Positions 9,757-17,376 of a DNA stretch of 45,445 nt are shown here, in pieces. The stretch comes from Stentor coeruleus (Eukaryota > Ciliophora > Heterotrichea > Heterotrichida > Stentoridae). Each line of letters opens with the position of its first letter. Position 1 is the stretch's first letter. The stretch is taken from the NCBI GenBank assembly GCA_001970955.1, contig MPUH01000569.1, positions 1 through 45,445 on the forward strand, given 5' to 3'. Both the position numbers and the translations under genes were made by a program. A model generated the notes under the pieces. That model made no database searches. It was not told where the DNA came from and saw nothing but the letters and a program-made list of their open reading frames with translations.

Positions 9757-11220
9757 CTAACTAAGGTTTTCTCTATTTCTATAAGAATTCCTTTTTGCAT
9801 CAAGTATAGAATTGCGTTTTCTCGGGAATCCTCCAGTTTCTTTTGCATTATCAGCAGGCTCCTGACTAAAATCAATCCCACCACTATCTTTAAAATCCTT
9901 CAGCATTTGTTCCCTCTCGATTTTCTTTTTAGTCAACAACATCTCCCTCTGCTTCAAAAGTTTTTCCTCTCGTTCAGCAACAGTTTCACGTCTTCCTCCT
10001 TCCCCTTGTCTTTTCATAATATTCTGCGTCATTCTTCTTAAATTTTCTGCTTCCTGTAATTCTTTAGTCAAATCAGTATGCCCTTTATTAAGATCAAGAA
10101 CATTTACATCAAGTTGCATAGCTTGCATTGGTATCAAACTAACTCTAGGCTTTGCAGATCTCTCTTGTGCTGCCCCACTAATAGCTTCAAGTTCAAGTCT
10201 TAATCTTTCAGCTTCAGCTTCTGCTCTTTTTCTAACCTCTTCCATTTCTCTTTCCCTTTGCAAACGCATTTCTTCCATTCTTAATCTCATTTCCTCTTGT
10301 CTTTTTCTTTCATCTTCTTCTCTTTGTTTTTGTAACCTCCTAGTTTCTTCCATTACCCTTTCTAACTCTTCTTGTTCTCTTTTTTTTCTCTCAGCTTCTT
10401 CTCTATCCCTTCTTTCTTTTTCTTCCCTTCTTCTTTTTTCTTCAAGTTCTCTTAATTCTTGTTCTTTAAGCATCCTAAGTCTTTCAGCTTCATCCCGTTC
10501 TCTTTTTTCTCTAGCAAGTCTTTCATCTTCTTCTTGTTTCCTTCTTCTTTCTTCTTCTTCTCTTCTTAATCTTTCTTTTTCCAACCTATCTTCTTCTTCT
10601 TTTTTTCTTCTTCTAATTTCTTCATCAGCCCTTTCTCTATCAATTTTAGCTTTATATTCAATTTCACTTTCTCTTATAGCTTTTTGTAGTTCCTCTTCAG
10701 CCTCTCGTGCTTTTCTTCTTTGTTCCTCTTCCCAAGCAATAGACAAAGCTAGAGCATAACCAACTTCTGCTATTTCCTGCTTTTCTAAAGCAAGTTCCAG
10801 ATCTTCCTCAGTTGCAATACCTTCTTTTTTCATAGATTTAACCACTTCAACTTCAATTTCTTTATTCCTTTTGGTCATAAGTTTTTTAAAGCTCATAAAA
10901 CTATCACAAGCAATTATCTGCTCAAAAACTTTTTTATCGTCTTGGTTTTTCATGCCTATTTCTACAATATGTATAAACAATTCTGAACTGACGTTAAGTT
11001 CTTTAAGCAAATTTTCTAATAGATTCTCAATCATTTTCTGAAATTGCTATATGGATTTTACTTCAAAAAGGCTTGTATAGATGAGTTTGTTCTCTTCGTC
11101 ATTATCAAAATGTGAGCAGTTGTCGTCGATAAACTGGATTATAGGCAAACTCCACCCAGGGCTTTTTAAAAACTGTACCAAATAATCATATACCCACTCA
11201 ATATTGGACCCTTTATCCAT
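9757..11220 (-). CDS. CFAP36: CFAP36 (BART-domain ciliary protein), two exons
   Basis: Two exons: 11220-11062 and 11046-9757, split by a 15-nt intron; 482 residues in total. Exon 1 encodes MDKGSNIEW...FLKSPGWSLPIIQFIDDNC and then DNDEENKLIY, the opening of the CFAP36/CCDC104 BART domain. Exon 2 continues it with ENLLKELNVSSELF and FMSFKKLMTKRNKEIE. Then follow a long Glu/Arg/Lys coiled coil (about 155-340) and a conserved tail REEKLLKQREMLL. CFAP36 binds ARL3 through its BART domain and is a ciliary protein in animals. Without the intron the protein would lose its first 53 residues, so the first ATG of the long ORF (11034) is not the real start. The start lies only 21 bp from the eIF3m stop codon. 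Confidence 0.88.
11047..11061 (-). other. 15-nt spliceosomal intron in CFAP36
   Basis: On the minus strand the sequence is GTAAAATCCATATAG, 15 nt with GT and AG ends and an internal stop. Removing it joins ...TSLFE to QFQKMIENLLE, which matches the uninterrupted BART domain of CFAP36 homologues. This size is the known Stentor intron length. Confidence 0.92.
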
Positions 11221-11241
11221 TAAACTATATCGTTCTAGTAT
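11221..11241 (-). promoter_or_regulatory. 21-bp intergenic spacer
   Basis: Only 21 bp separate the eIF3m stop codon (11242-11244) from the CFAP36 start (11220) on the same strand. The 3' processing signals of one gene and the promoter of the next must overlap each other or the neighbouring coding sequence. Confidence 0.7.
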
Positions 11242-12276
11242 TTAGCTAAGTGATTTCTCAAACCTATTCAAAAGGTCTAAGGCAGTTTTTTTATCTGCTA
11301 CAAGCTTGTTTTGTTCTATGTAAACCACCTTGTGAATGGCATCGATTTTCCCTTTGATCATCCCATTGCTCACTGCTTGAACTACCCAGAAATCAACATC
11401 ATCCTGGCTCACACTAAGCCTTTCTGCGACTTGCTCAAATGTTACTTGGTTTGCATTATTTGTCAGCTTGACTAAACCAGTTACTCTAGAAATTTCGAGG
11501 ACTTTTTCTTTGTGGTAACCTTTTGCTGTAAGTTCAACTTCATGCTGTTCTAAGTATTTTATAACTTCGGTTGCTGTTGAGTTTATAAGAAGCTCGATAA
11601 GCTTACTTACAGCTTGGCTACATTTTTTATATGATTCAAGCTCAGTTAGTTTTTCTAGTTCATAGTCAGTTGTTGTGGTTAGATATTTGCCGATGAGATT
11701 ATCTATTGTATTTTGATCCAGCTGACTCTCGTGGAGAAGTCTAAGGATAAGTCGAGATTTTGTGTTTTCAGGGACTGAAAAATGAAGTAAATCCCTGACC
11801 ATTTCAGTGAGTTCAGGAAGAGGTACTCCAGTCCAAGATTTCATAAAGTCTTCAATTTTGAGAAGGTGGGGCTGGATTAGAGTTAAATTGCTTGGGTCTT
11901 TGCTAGCTTGTTTATATATAGCTCTAAATATCCTGAATTTGTTGTAGCCAGAATTTACTACACCGTAGAGGAATGATAGAGAATAAAGAGCTTTAAGAGA
12001 GTCAGTGAAAGATTCTAAAGCATTAATGAGCTTAGGGAACTCGTCAAAGTCATTGAAAATATAACCTATTAAGGTAAATCGTTCAAATATCTCTTGGGAC
12101 TGACTGTTGAGAATGATTGGCAACCAGGCAATTATTTCATCAAGGAATTTGCTTTTATCTTTAATTATCCCATTTTCCACATAAGAAGATTTGATTGAGG
12201 CGTCTAGAACTACTAGTATCTCAATTAATTCTTCTTGAGCAGACTTTTTGGAAATTGGGATGATTACACTTGCCAT
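11242..12276 (-). CDS. EIF3M: eIF3 subunit M (PCI-domain protein)
   Basis: A 344-residue protein with ATG at 12276 and TAA stop. The N-terminal two thirds are helical-repeat-like. A PCI winged-helix region lies at about 215-325, with KVLEISRVTGLVKLTNNANQVTFEQVAERL, then VDFWVVQAVSNGMIKGKIDAIHKVVYI. This is close to the eIF3m pattern, in which the PCI helix is followed by a Val-Glu-x-Phe-Val-Ile-x-Ala-Val segment and KIDQ. The length is slightly below that of human eIF3m. The protein would be a structural subunit of the eIF3 complex on the 40S ribosomal subunit. COP9 subunit 7 also has a PCI domain of this kind and is the main alternative. The stop codon is 21 bp from the start of CFAP36. Confidence 0.8.
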   Translation of the reverse strand: MASVIIPISKKSAQEELIEILVVLDASIKSSYVENGIIKDKSKFLDEIIAWLPIILNSQSQEIFERFTLIGYIFNDFDEFPKLINALESFTDSLKALYSLSFLYGVVNSGYNKFRIFRAIYKQASKDPSNLTLIQPHLLKIEDFMKSWTGVPLPELTEMVRDLLHFSVPENTKSRLILRLLHESQLDQNTIDNLIGKYLTTTTDYELEKLTELESYKKCSQAVSKLIELLINSTATEVIKYLEQHEVELTAKGYHKEKVLEISRVTGLVKLTNNANQVTFEQVAERLSVSQDDVDFWVVQAVSNGMIKGKIDAIHKVVYIEQNKLVADKKTALDLLNRFEKSLS

Positions 12277-12365
12277 GGATATTATTATGTCTTTGATTAT
12301 TCTAATAGGATAGGGAGAATTTATAGTGAATTCAGAAGAAAGTACTTAATGTATTATTAACTATA

Positions 12366-13133
12366 TCATAATGAGTTATCATCATCAAGTTTCATTTTCT
12401 TTCTCCCTATCGGACAAAGTTCATTTGCTGAGCACTTTTCACATTGTGGCCCTATTGGTTTGCAAATAGTCTGACCGAATCCTACAAGTATTTCATTAAC
12501 CTCAGACCATTTCTCTTTAGGCAAAAGCAATTCTAAAGCTTTCATAGTTTGCACCGGGGTTTTTGTATTAACCCAACCTAATCTATTGGCTATTCTATGA
12601 ACATGAGTATCAACAGCAATACCTTCAACTTTATCATAACATATCTGAAGAAACAAATGAGTCATTTTAGGTCCAACACCTGGTAATTTCGACACAATAT
12701 TATAATCACTTGGTATATCACTATTATATTGTTCTTTAAGAATTTGTGCAGTTTTCCTTAAATATTTAGCTTTATTGTTATGAAAACTTACTCCATATAA
12801 ATCCTTAGCAAGTTGTTCTTGTGTCTTATCTAACACAGATTCTATTGTAAGTCCTTTATCAATAAGATAACGCATTTTACTCGCAGTAACTGGGTCACGA
12901 GTTTGAGAGCTCAGCATAAGTCCAACTAGAGTTTGGAACCTAAAAATTTTCGGGTTTTCATCCTCACCCAAAGTTGCAGCTCCTTCAATATCTACAGGTG
13001 CCGTAAAAGTAGACCTAAGTTTCGCAATTTTCTTATAAGCTTCTTCCCATTGCAAAATAACTTTCTTATCCCCAGCTGGACCTCTGATGATTTTTTTGAC
13101 CATATTGACAGATATAAACTTACTGACAAACAT
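12366..13133 (-). CDS. NTH1: Endonuclease III homologue (base-excision DNA glycosylase)
   Basis: A 255-residue protein ending in TGA, which shows TGA is a true stop. The HhH-GPD fold is clear: LSSQTRD at 75-81, the helix-hairpin-helix LPGVGPKMTH at 150-159 with catalytic Lys156, and VDTHVHR at 174-180 with catalytic Asp175. A 4Fe-4S cluster loop with spacing C-x6-C-x2-C-x5-C uses Cys224, 231, 234 and 240. It excises oxidised pyrimidines and cleaves at the abasic site. Two in-frame ATGs lie near the start (residues 1 and 11); the second begins MVKKI. The first ten residues (MFVSKFISVN) are weakly basic and hydrophobic and could be a short targeting sequence. Eukaryotic NTH1 proteins are often longer at the N-terminus. 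Confidence 0.95.
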   Translation of the reverse strand: MFVSKFISVNMVKKIIRGPAGDKKVILQWEEAYKKIAKLRSTFTAPVDIEGAATLGEDENPKIFRFQTLVGLMLSSQTRDPVTASKMRYLIDKGLTIESVLDKTQEQLAKDLYGVSFHNNKAKYLRKTAQILKEQYNSDIPSDYNIVSKLPGVGPKMTHLFLQICYDKVEGIAVDTHVHRIANRLGWVNTKTPVQTMKALELLLPKEKWSEVNEILVGFGQTICKPIGPQCEKCSANELCPIGRKKMKLDDDNSL

Positions 13134-13249
13134 TTTTATCCTTTAGATTATTTGATAGAATAAGGAATTTGAACATTATTGATACTAAGTTTAGAACTAT
13201 AACGCAAAGCATATCTTCCAGACGCTTGCAGTCGAAAATGTTGGATTTT

Positions 13250-13509
13250 TTAGCTTTTGCTTGCTCCTGTTGAAAACTCTTGTCCGTAAGTTGAGATAAA
13301 CTGGTACTTTTTCAATTCACCTTCGACTGTCATGACTTGTGGAACATTAGATGAATGAGTTTTAAATATCTTTTTAGCTTTGTTTTTGTAGATTGAAATT
13401 ATAATTTTTAAGCCTTTTTTTTCATTGGAGTTTCAGAGCCTTGCCAGCATTTAGCTTTTGGAAGAATTGACAACTTGAGTATTTTCGATAAGATTTCAAT
13501 TTCTGGCAT
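13250..13509 (-). pseudogene. Small conserved-looking gene, frame broken at an A8 run
   Basis: From ATG at 13509 the minus strand reads MPEIEILSKILKLS... and stops at TAA just after a run of eight A (13417-13424). The next frame then continues without stops as KIIISIYKNKAKKIF through to GQEFSTGASKS and TAA at 13250. One extra A in the run would give a continuous protein of about 86 residues. I do not recognise it. The explanations are a homopolymer error in assembly, a -1 slippage on the A run, or a decayed gene. The same frame reads on past the stop for about 38 codons (QHFRLQASGRYALRYSS...), which hints at a longer ancestor. Its start lies 48 bp from the start of the divergent small membrane protein. 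Confidence 0.5.
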
Positions 13510-13557
13510 TTTATTTACTAAAATATATAATCTTTGTGTAAATATATAAAAATTATA
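13510..13557. promoter_or_regulatory. 48-bp bidirectional promoter
   Basis: The minus-strand ATG at 13509 and the plus-strand ATG at 13558 are separated by only 48 bp. This is all A/T except a few bases and holds TATATAA-like stretches on both strands. Both promoters and both 5' UTRs must fit here or reach into the coding regions. Confidence 0.5.
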
Positions 13558-13833
13558 ATGGAAAGTTTTTGGATCCAAATTGCTGTTGGGATAATTCTTG
13601 TTATTTTAGGCCTATTAGGGATTTGGATTTGGTTTCCACAAGACCTTGAAGAAAAACAGATATTAAAAAGCCTATCCATGGCCCCAATAGAGCTCAACAG
13701 CATTCTCGAAACTAAAAACATGATTCAATATCATTTAAAATGGGCCGAGCATAGTGGAGATTCCCAAAGGGTAGACCAGTTACAATACGAACTTACTGAA
13801 ATTGATTTGAAAATTAGTCAGATGAGTAAATAA
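13558..13833 (+). CDS. Small single-pass membrane protein
   Basis: A 91-residue protein from the ATG at 13558; the in-frame TTG at 13534 is not a eukaryotic start. Residues about 5-26 (IQIAVGIILVILGLLGIWIW) form one strong transmembrane helix. A soluble helical tail follows, with IELNSILETKNMIQYHLKWA and QLQYELTEIDLKISQ, which may be a short coiled coil. I do not recognise the family. The form is that of a tail-exposed organelle or ER membrane protein. Confidence 0.65.
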   Translation: MESFWIQIAVGIILVILGLLGIWIWFPQDLEEKQILKSLSMAPIELNSILETKNMIQYHLKWAEHSGDSQRVDQLQYELTEIDLKISQMSK

Positions 13834-14141
13834 CATTATTAATATGGTCTTGCATTTTATGGGAAAAAAATGCACTATATCACTTTTTATGTTTTGTATC
13901 TCCTAATCAAATATATTTTCAGGATAAAATTATATTAAAATACATAAACTATAAATATTTTACCTTATTTGTATTTAGTTAATAAAAAAAACTATTCACT
14001 AATAAAATCGCATATACTCTACAAAGTTCATAGATCAATAAAATATCTCACCAGTGTATTTATTCTTAAAACTAGTTATCAAGTTTCAAAATATTTAGCC
14101 TATAAAATCAAATATCTGTATCTAATTTTATGTAATAAAAT
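13834..14141. other. AT-rich intergenic region
   Basis: No gene is supported. Open frames here are short and low-complexity. Confidence 0.5.
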
Positions 14142-14768
14142 ATGGATACACTATCAGACAAAAAGAAGAGAAGATCAAAAAAAGACTCAGAAGGTCGTTC
14201 ATATACCTGTGAATGTGGGAAAAGCTATTTAAGCTATCAAGCTCTATATACGCATAAACGCACCAAACATACCGAAGCTGTAAAACTCGAAGATTTGCCC
14301 AAAAAAAAACGAGGACGTCCTAAAGGAATAAAATCCATTCATAACGATTACGACCCTTGTTTACCTTTAGGCGACAACCCTTTAGCCAAAAAAGTCCATC
14401 AATGGAAAGATACAGAAAACATCGAATCATGTGATGAAGCATTTGCAGGATTTCTTATAGAAAACTCTAAAACCTTATCAAAAAAAGAATACAAACAATT
14501 AGCCTGTAGTATTATCCATCTTAGAGAATGCATAAACTTAAACTACAATGAACTTAACGATCCCAGCTGTGAGAATATAATAGAAAATTATACAAGTAAA
14601 AAAAAACCTATGTTAATACCAAAAATCTCTAATGTTTATATTCTAAATTACCTGCCTAAAAGTAAGCAAGAATACGATAAGGAAGCAGAAGTCAATTTTA
14701 TGCTACAATTTTGTGATTGGCTAGTAAAAAAAAATTACACTGATTTAGAAGTTTCTGTTGTATCTTAG
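14142..14768 (+). CDS. C2H2 zinc-finger protein with AT-hook
   Basis: A 208-residue protein with ATG at 14142 and TAG stop. One zinc finger sits at 21-43: YTCECGKSYLSYQALYTHKR followed by KH. It has ligands Cys23, Cys25, His38 and His43; the single residue between the cysteines is a form I recall from other ciliate proteins. An AT-hook, KKKRGRPKG, follows at 54-62. Residues about 90-208 are helical with no recognised domain. The domain pair points to a nuclear DNA-binding protein that prefers AT-rich minor grooves. Confidence 0.78.
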   Translation: MDTLSDKKKRRSKKDSEGRSYTCECGKSYLSYQALYTHKRTKHTEAVKLEDLPKKKRGRPKGIKSIHNDYDPCLPLGDNPLAKKVHQWKDTENIESCDEAFAGFLIENSKTLSKKEYKQLACSIIHLRECINLNYNELNDPSCENIIENYTSKKKPMLIPKISNVYILNYLPKSKQEYDKEAEVNFMLQFCDWLVKKNYTDLEVSVVS

Positions 14769-14837
14769 CCTAATAACCTTTTAAGAATGTTTTATTCATA
14801 CTTTTTATATTTTTATTTTTAATAAGGTTATAATACA

Positions 14838-15455
14838 ATGGTATCAAAAGATGATTATTATGAAATCTTAGATTTAAATCCTGGAGCTTCAGAAAAACAA
14901 ATACGCAAACATTATCAAATACTTGCATCAAAATGGCATCCACAAAAAAACCCAATAGGCTGTGGACGTGCAAAAAAAGTTTTTACTGAAGTCTCAGAAG
15001 CTTATGAAGTTTTATCAAATCGTCGATTAAGAACTATTTATAACTCAAGAGGTTTTGATGGGGTTTTTGCAACATCGATTAGTCGTTTTGACTTGGCTAA
15101 TTTTACACTTAAAGATGCTGAAAAAGTATTTGAAAAATTCAGTCGTGGGCATGATCCTTTTGCTATAATAGACGAAAATGATCCATTTTTTGATGATGAG
15201 TTTTTTAATGTTGATGATGAAGACTTTTTTGAAGAAGCTCCAGCGAAGTATTTTGAAACTTTTACGAATACTAAAAAGAAGATTAATAAAAGTCCGAGAA
15301 AAGGTGTAGAAAAAAGTGTCAAAACTGTGATTGTGGATAAAGATGGAAGAAGGGTTAAGAAAACTGTGACGATCATTACAAATTTTGATGGGTCACAAGA
15401 GGTTATTGAGGAAGAATGTGATGAACCATCGAGTATGAGGCATTTGAGGGAGTAG
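14838..15455 (+). CDS. J-domain protein with HPQ instead of HPD
   Basis: A 205-residue protein with TAG stop. The J domain is at residues 5-70: DYYEILDLNPGASEKQIRKH, then helix III KKVFTEVSEAYEVLSNRRLR. The catalytic HPD tripeptide reads HPQ at 34-36, in the intact context KWHPQKNP. HPD is needed to stimulate Hsp70 ATPase, so this should be a J-like protein unable to act as a normal co-chaperone. The middle is acidic with Phe-Asp repeats (about 105-145), and the tail RRVKKTVTIITNFDGSQEVI is like the C-terminal strand of DNAJB6-type proteins. The rest of the ORF looks well conserved, so decay is unlikely. Confidence 0.85.
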   Translation: MVSKDDYYEILDLNPGASEKQIRKHYQILASKWHPQKNPIGCGRAKKVFTEVSEAYEVLSNRRLRTIYNSRGFDGVFATSISRFDLANFTLKDAEKVFEKFSRGHDPFAIIDENDPFFDDEFFNVDDEDFFEEAPAKYFETFTNTKKKINKSPRKGVEKSVKTVIVDKDGRRVKKTVTIITNFDGSQEVIEEECDEPSSMRHLRE

Positions 15456-15685
15456 ATTAATTTAATGGTTGATTTGAGAAATTTGGGTGTTTTTTTAAGA
15501 TGTTTTGGAAATGGTTATAGAAATTCAGAAGATTTTTGAAAGGGTTGATTGATATGAGGTTGAAATACATGGTTTTTGTTATAGGTAGTAAATGGAAATA
15601 CGAAAAATAAAAACAGTAAGTACTAACATATTTTTATATATAAAATTTTAATAAGCCTGATTCAACCATAATTTCAATATCTAAA

Positions 15686-16239
15686 ATGTTTATTATCGCT
15701 TTGCTTGCTCACGTACTCGGTTGTACTATGACAGAACCAATTGATTTTTTAAACATCATAAAAAAATATTATCACTTAAAAAATATAATATTGATTTAAG
15801 TTTTATTGTTTCAAGTTTGTTAGATGAGCCTACAAGCTTAACTACAACTTTTGATCTTATAACCTGTGATGGAAAATCTCCTGTATATGCAGTTAAAACA
15901 ACTGATTCTACCCCTTCATTAACACCAAAATTTAATTTTATTTGGGATGTTGGCCATGCTACTTACTTATATTCATGCACTGTGGAAAAATATTTTTTTG
16001 TGCCAGGTCGAATTACAGCTGCAACTTTTGATATTTATGTTGATGATTATGCTCTTGTAAAAATAAATAATGTTCAAGTTATAGAGATATCAACATCAGT
16101 TATTTGCACTTTACAAAAGAACATAAATGTACTGCCATATATAAAAATTGGATTAAATACACTTAGCATTTCTGGAATAAATACTAATACTGCTGGATTT
16201 ATTGGTTATAGGCTGGTTATTTCGGCCCAATTAGTTTAA
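15686..16239 (+). pseudogene. Secreted beta-sandwich-like protein split by a 50-bp insert
   Basis: The first of two tandem paralogues. The ATG at 15686 starts a signal-peptide-like leader (MFIIALLAHVLGCTMTEPID), but the frame then runs into a stop. The remaining protein lies in another frame from 15790 to TAA at 16239. Between them is a 50-bp segment bounded by ATTGATTT repeats at 15740-15747 and 15790-15797. Removing one unit joins the two parts in frame, giving 167 residues against 169 in the neighbouring copy. The body (FFVPGRITAATFDIYVDDYA, then LVKINNVQV, then LPYIKIGLNTLSI) resembles galactose-binding or carbohydrate-binding beta-sandwich modules. It is labelled broken as read; it may be functional if the insert is an unremoved IES in this read set. 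Confidence 0.7.
15740..15797 (+). mobile_element. 50-bp IES-like insert with 8-bp direct repeats
   Basis: ATTGATTT occurs at 15740-15747 and 15790-15797, 50 bp apart. The sequence between is almost pure A/T. It lies exactly where the coding frame breaks, and deleting one repeat plus the spacer restores the frame. It has no GT...AG ends, so it is not an intron. No TA boundary of the Paramecium type is present within the repeat. Confidence 0.55.
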
Positions 16240-16347
16240 ATATTTAAAAGTAAGTAATACATATACTTTTAAAAGATTAGTCGGTTAAGATTTAATCATT
16301 TTTTAGTCTAATAACAAATGAAGTATTTCAATCAAATTTATTCTTGA

Positions 16348-16857
16348 ATGCGAGTTTTTATTATCGCATTGATCACTCAAGTTCTCAGTTGCACCTTAAC
16401 AAGAACTATTGATTTGAAATATTATATTTCAAGTTTGATTAATGAACCCTCAACTTCTGATACAAGTTTTGATTCTTTAACTTGTGATGGAAAGCCTATT
16501 GTATACGGAGTATTAACTACTGAAAGCGTTTCTACATCATCACCCAAGTTAATATTAATTTGGGATGTTGGTCACACTACTTCTATATATTCATGCACTA
16601 TGTCAAAATCCTTTTTTGTGCCAGGACGATTAACAGATGCAATGTTTGATATTTTTGTTGATGATTTTGTTCTTGTAAAAATAAATGATGTTCAAGTTTC
16701 AGAAATATCAACAACAGCTCAAAGTGTTATGCAAAATAACATAAATGTTCTGTCGTATATAAAAGTTGGATTAAATTCACTTACTATTATCGCATCTAAT
16801 AGTGGTGGTATGGCGTATTTTGGTTATAGGATAACTATATGGGCTCAGTTGATTTAG
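16348..16857 (+). CDS. Secreted beta-sandwich-like protein, intact paralogue
   Basis: A 169-residue protein with ATG at 16348 and TAG stop, lying 108 bp after its broken paralogue. Residues 1 to about 18 are a signal peptide (MRVFIIALITQVLSCTLT). The body shares FDSLTCDGKP, IWDVGHTT, FFVPGRLTDAMFDIFVDDF and VLSYIKVGLNSLTI with the first copy. The alternation of strands, the Asp-Asp then Val-Lys-Ile-Asn-Asp turn and the GLN-x-L motif are like galactose-binding-type modules (for example in glycosidase accessory domains). That is a fold-level guess, not a family match. An extracellular or vesicle-lumen location is likely. Conserved cysteines may form disulphides. Confidence 0.7.
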   Translation: MRVFIIALITQVLSCTLTRTIDLKYYISSLINEPSTSDTSFDSLTCDGKPIVYGVLTTESVSTSSPKLILIWDVGHTTSIYSCTMSKSFFVPGRLTDAMFDIFVDDFVLVKINDVQVSEISTTAQSVMQNNINVLSYIKVGLNSLTIIASNSGGMAYFGYRITIWAQLI

Positions 16858-17376
16858 ATAATATATTAGGAATTTGGTTAAATATGATTGAAATTGATTA
16901 TTTACTTTAATTTGGATTTATGAATATTTTTAGTTTAACTTTTAAGTAAACTGCTCAATGTATTTTAAAAAAAAACTAGGGATTTATTATTTCTTAGATA
17001 AATAGCAGGAATATTTCTTTTAATTTTTAACAAAAATATATTCACAAAGCATAATTTTTTTGCCAAGTATTTATTAATATATTCACAAAGCATACTTTTA
17101 TTTAGAAGTATTGATTAAAATTATTTACAAAATCTTAACAAATTCTATAATTTTTAAACTTACCTATCTTATACCAAATTTCATTACTTATTAATCTTTA
17201 TTTCTAAACTTAAATTGCACCAATAAAAAAATTATTTCCTAAAAATGTTTTTAATAAAATATCATATCATCATACCAACATAACCAAAACCAAGCATCCT
17301 TCTCAAATCATTATTTTAATCAAAGCATCTCAAAAAAACTCTTACTAATAGATTAAATCAAATACTACCAATAAAA
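16858..17376. other. Convergent intergenic region
   Basis: Between two convergent 3' ends. The left half has G but little C, and the right half (about 17140-17376) is C-rich and G-poor on the plus strand, so each side is G-rich and C-poor on its own sense strand. A short repeat, ATATTCACAAAGCATA, occurs at about 17037 and again at about 17079. No gene was seen. Confidence 0.5.

Noticed and set aside
10100-10750. Pyrimidine-rich repetitive tract as a satellite or regulatory repeat
   Set aside because: It is the Glu/Arg/Lys coiled-coil coding region of CFAP36 read on the other strand.
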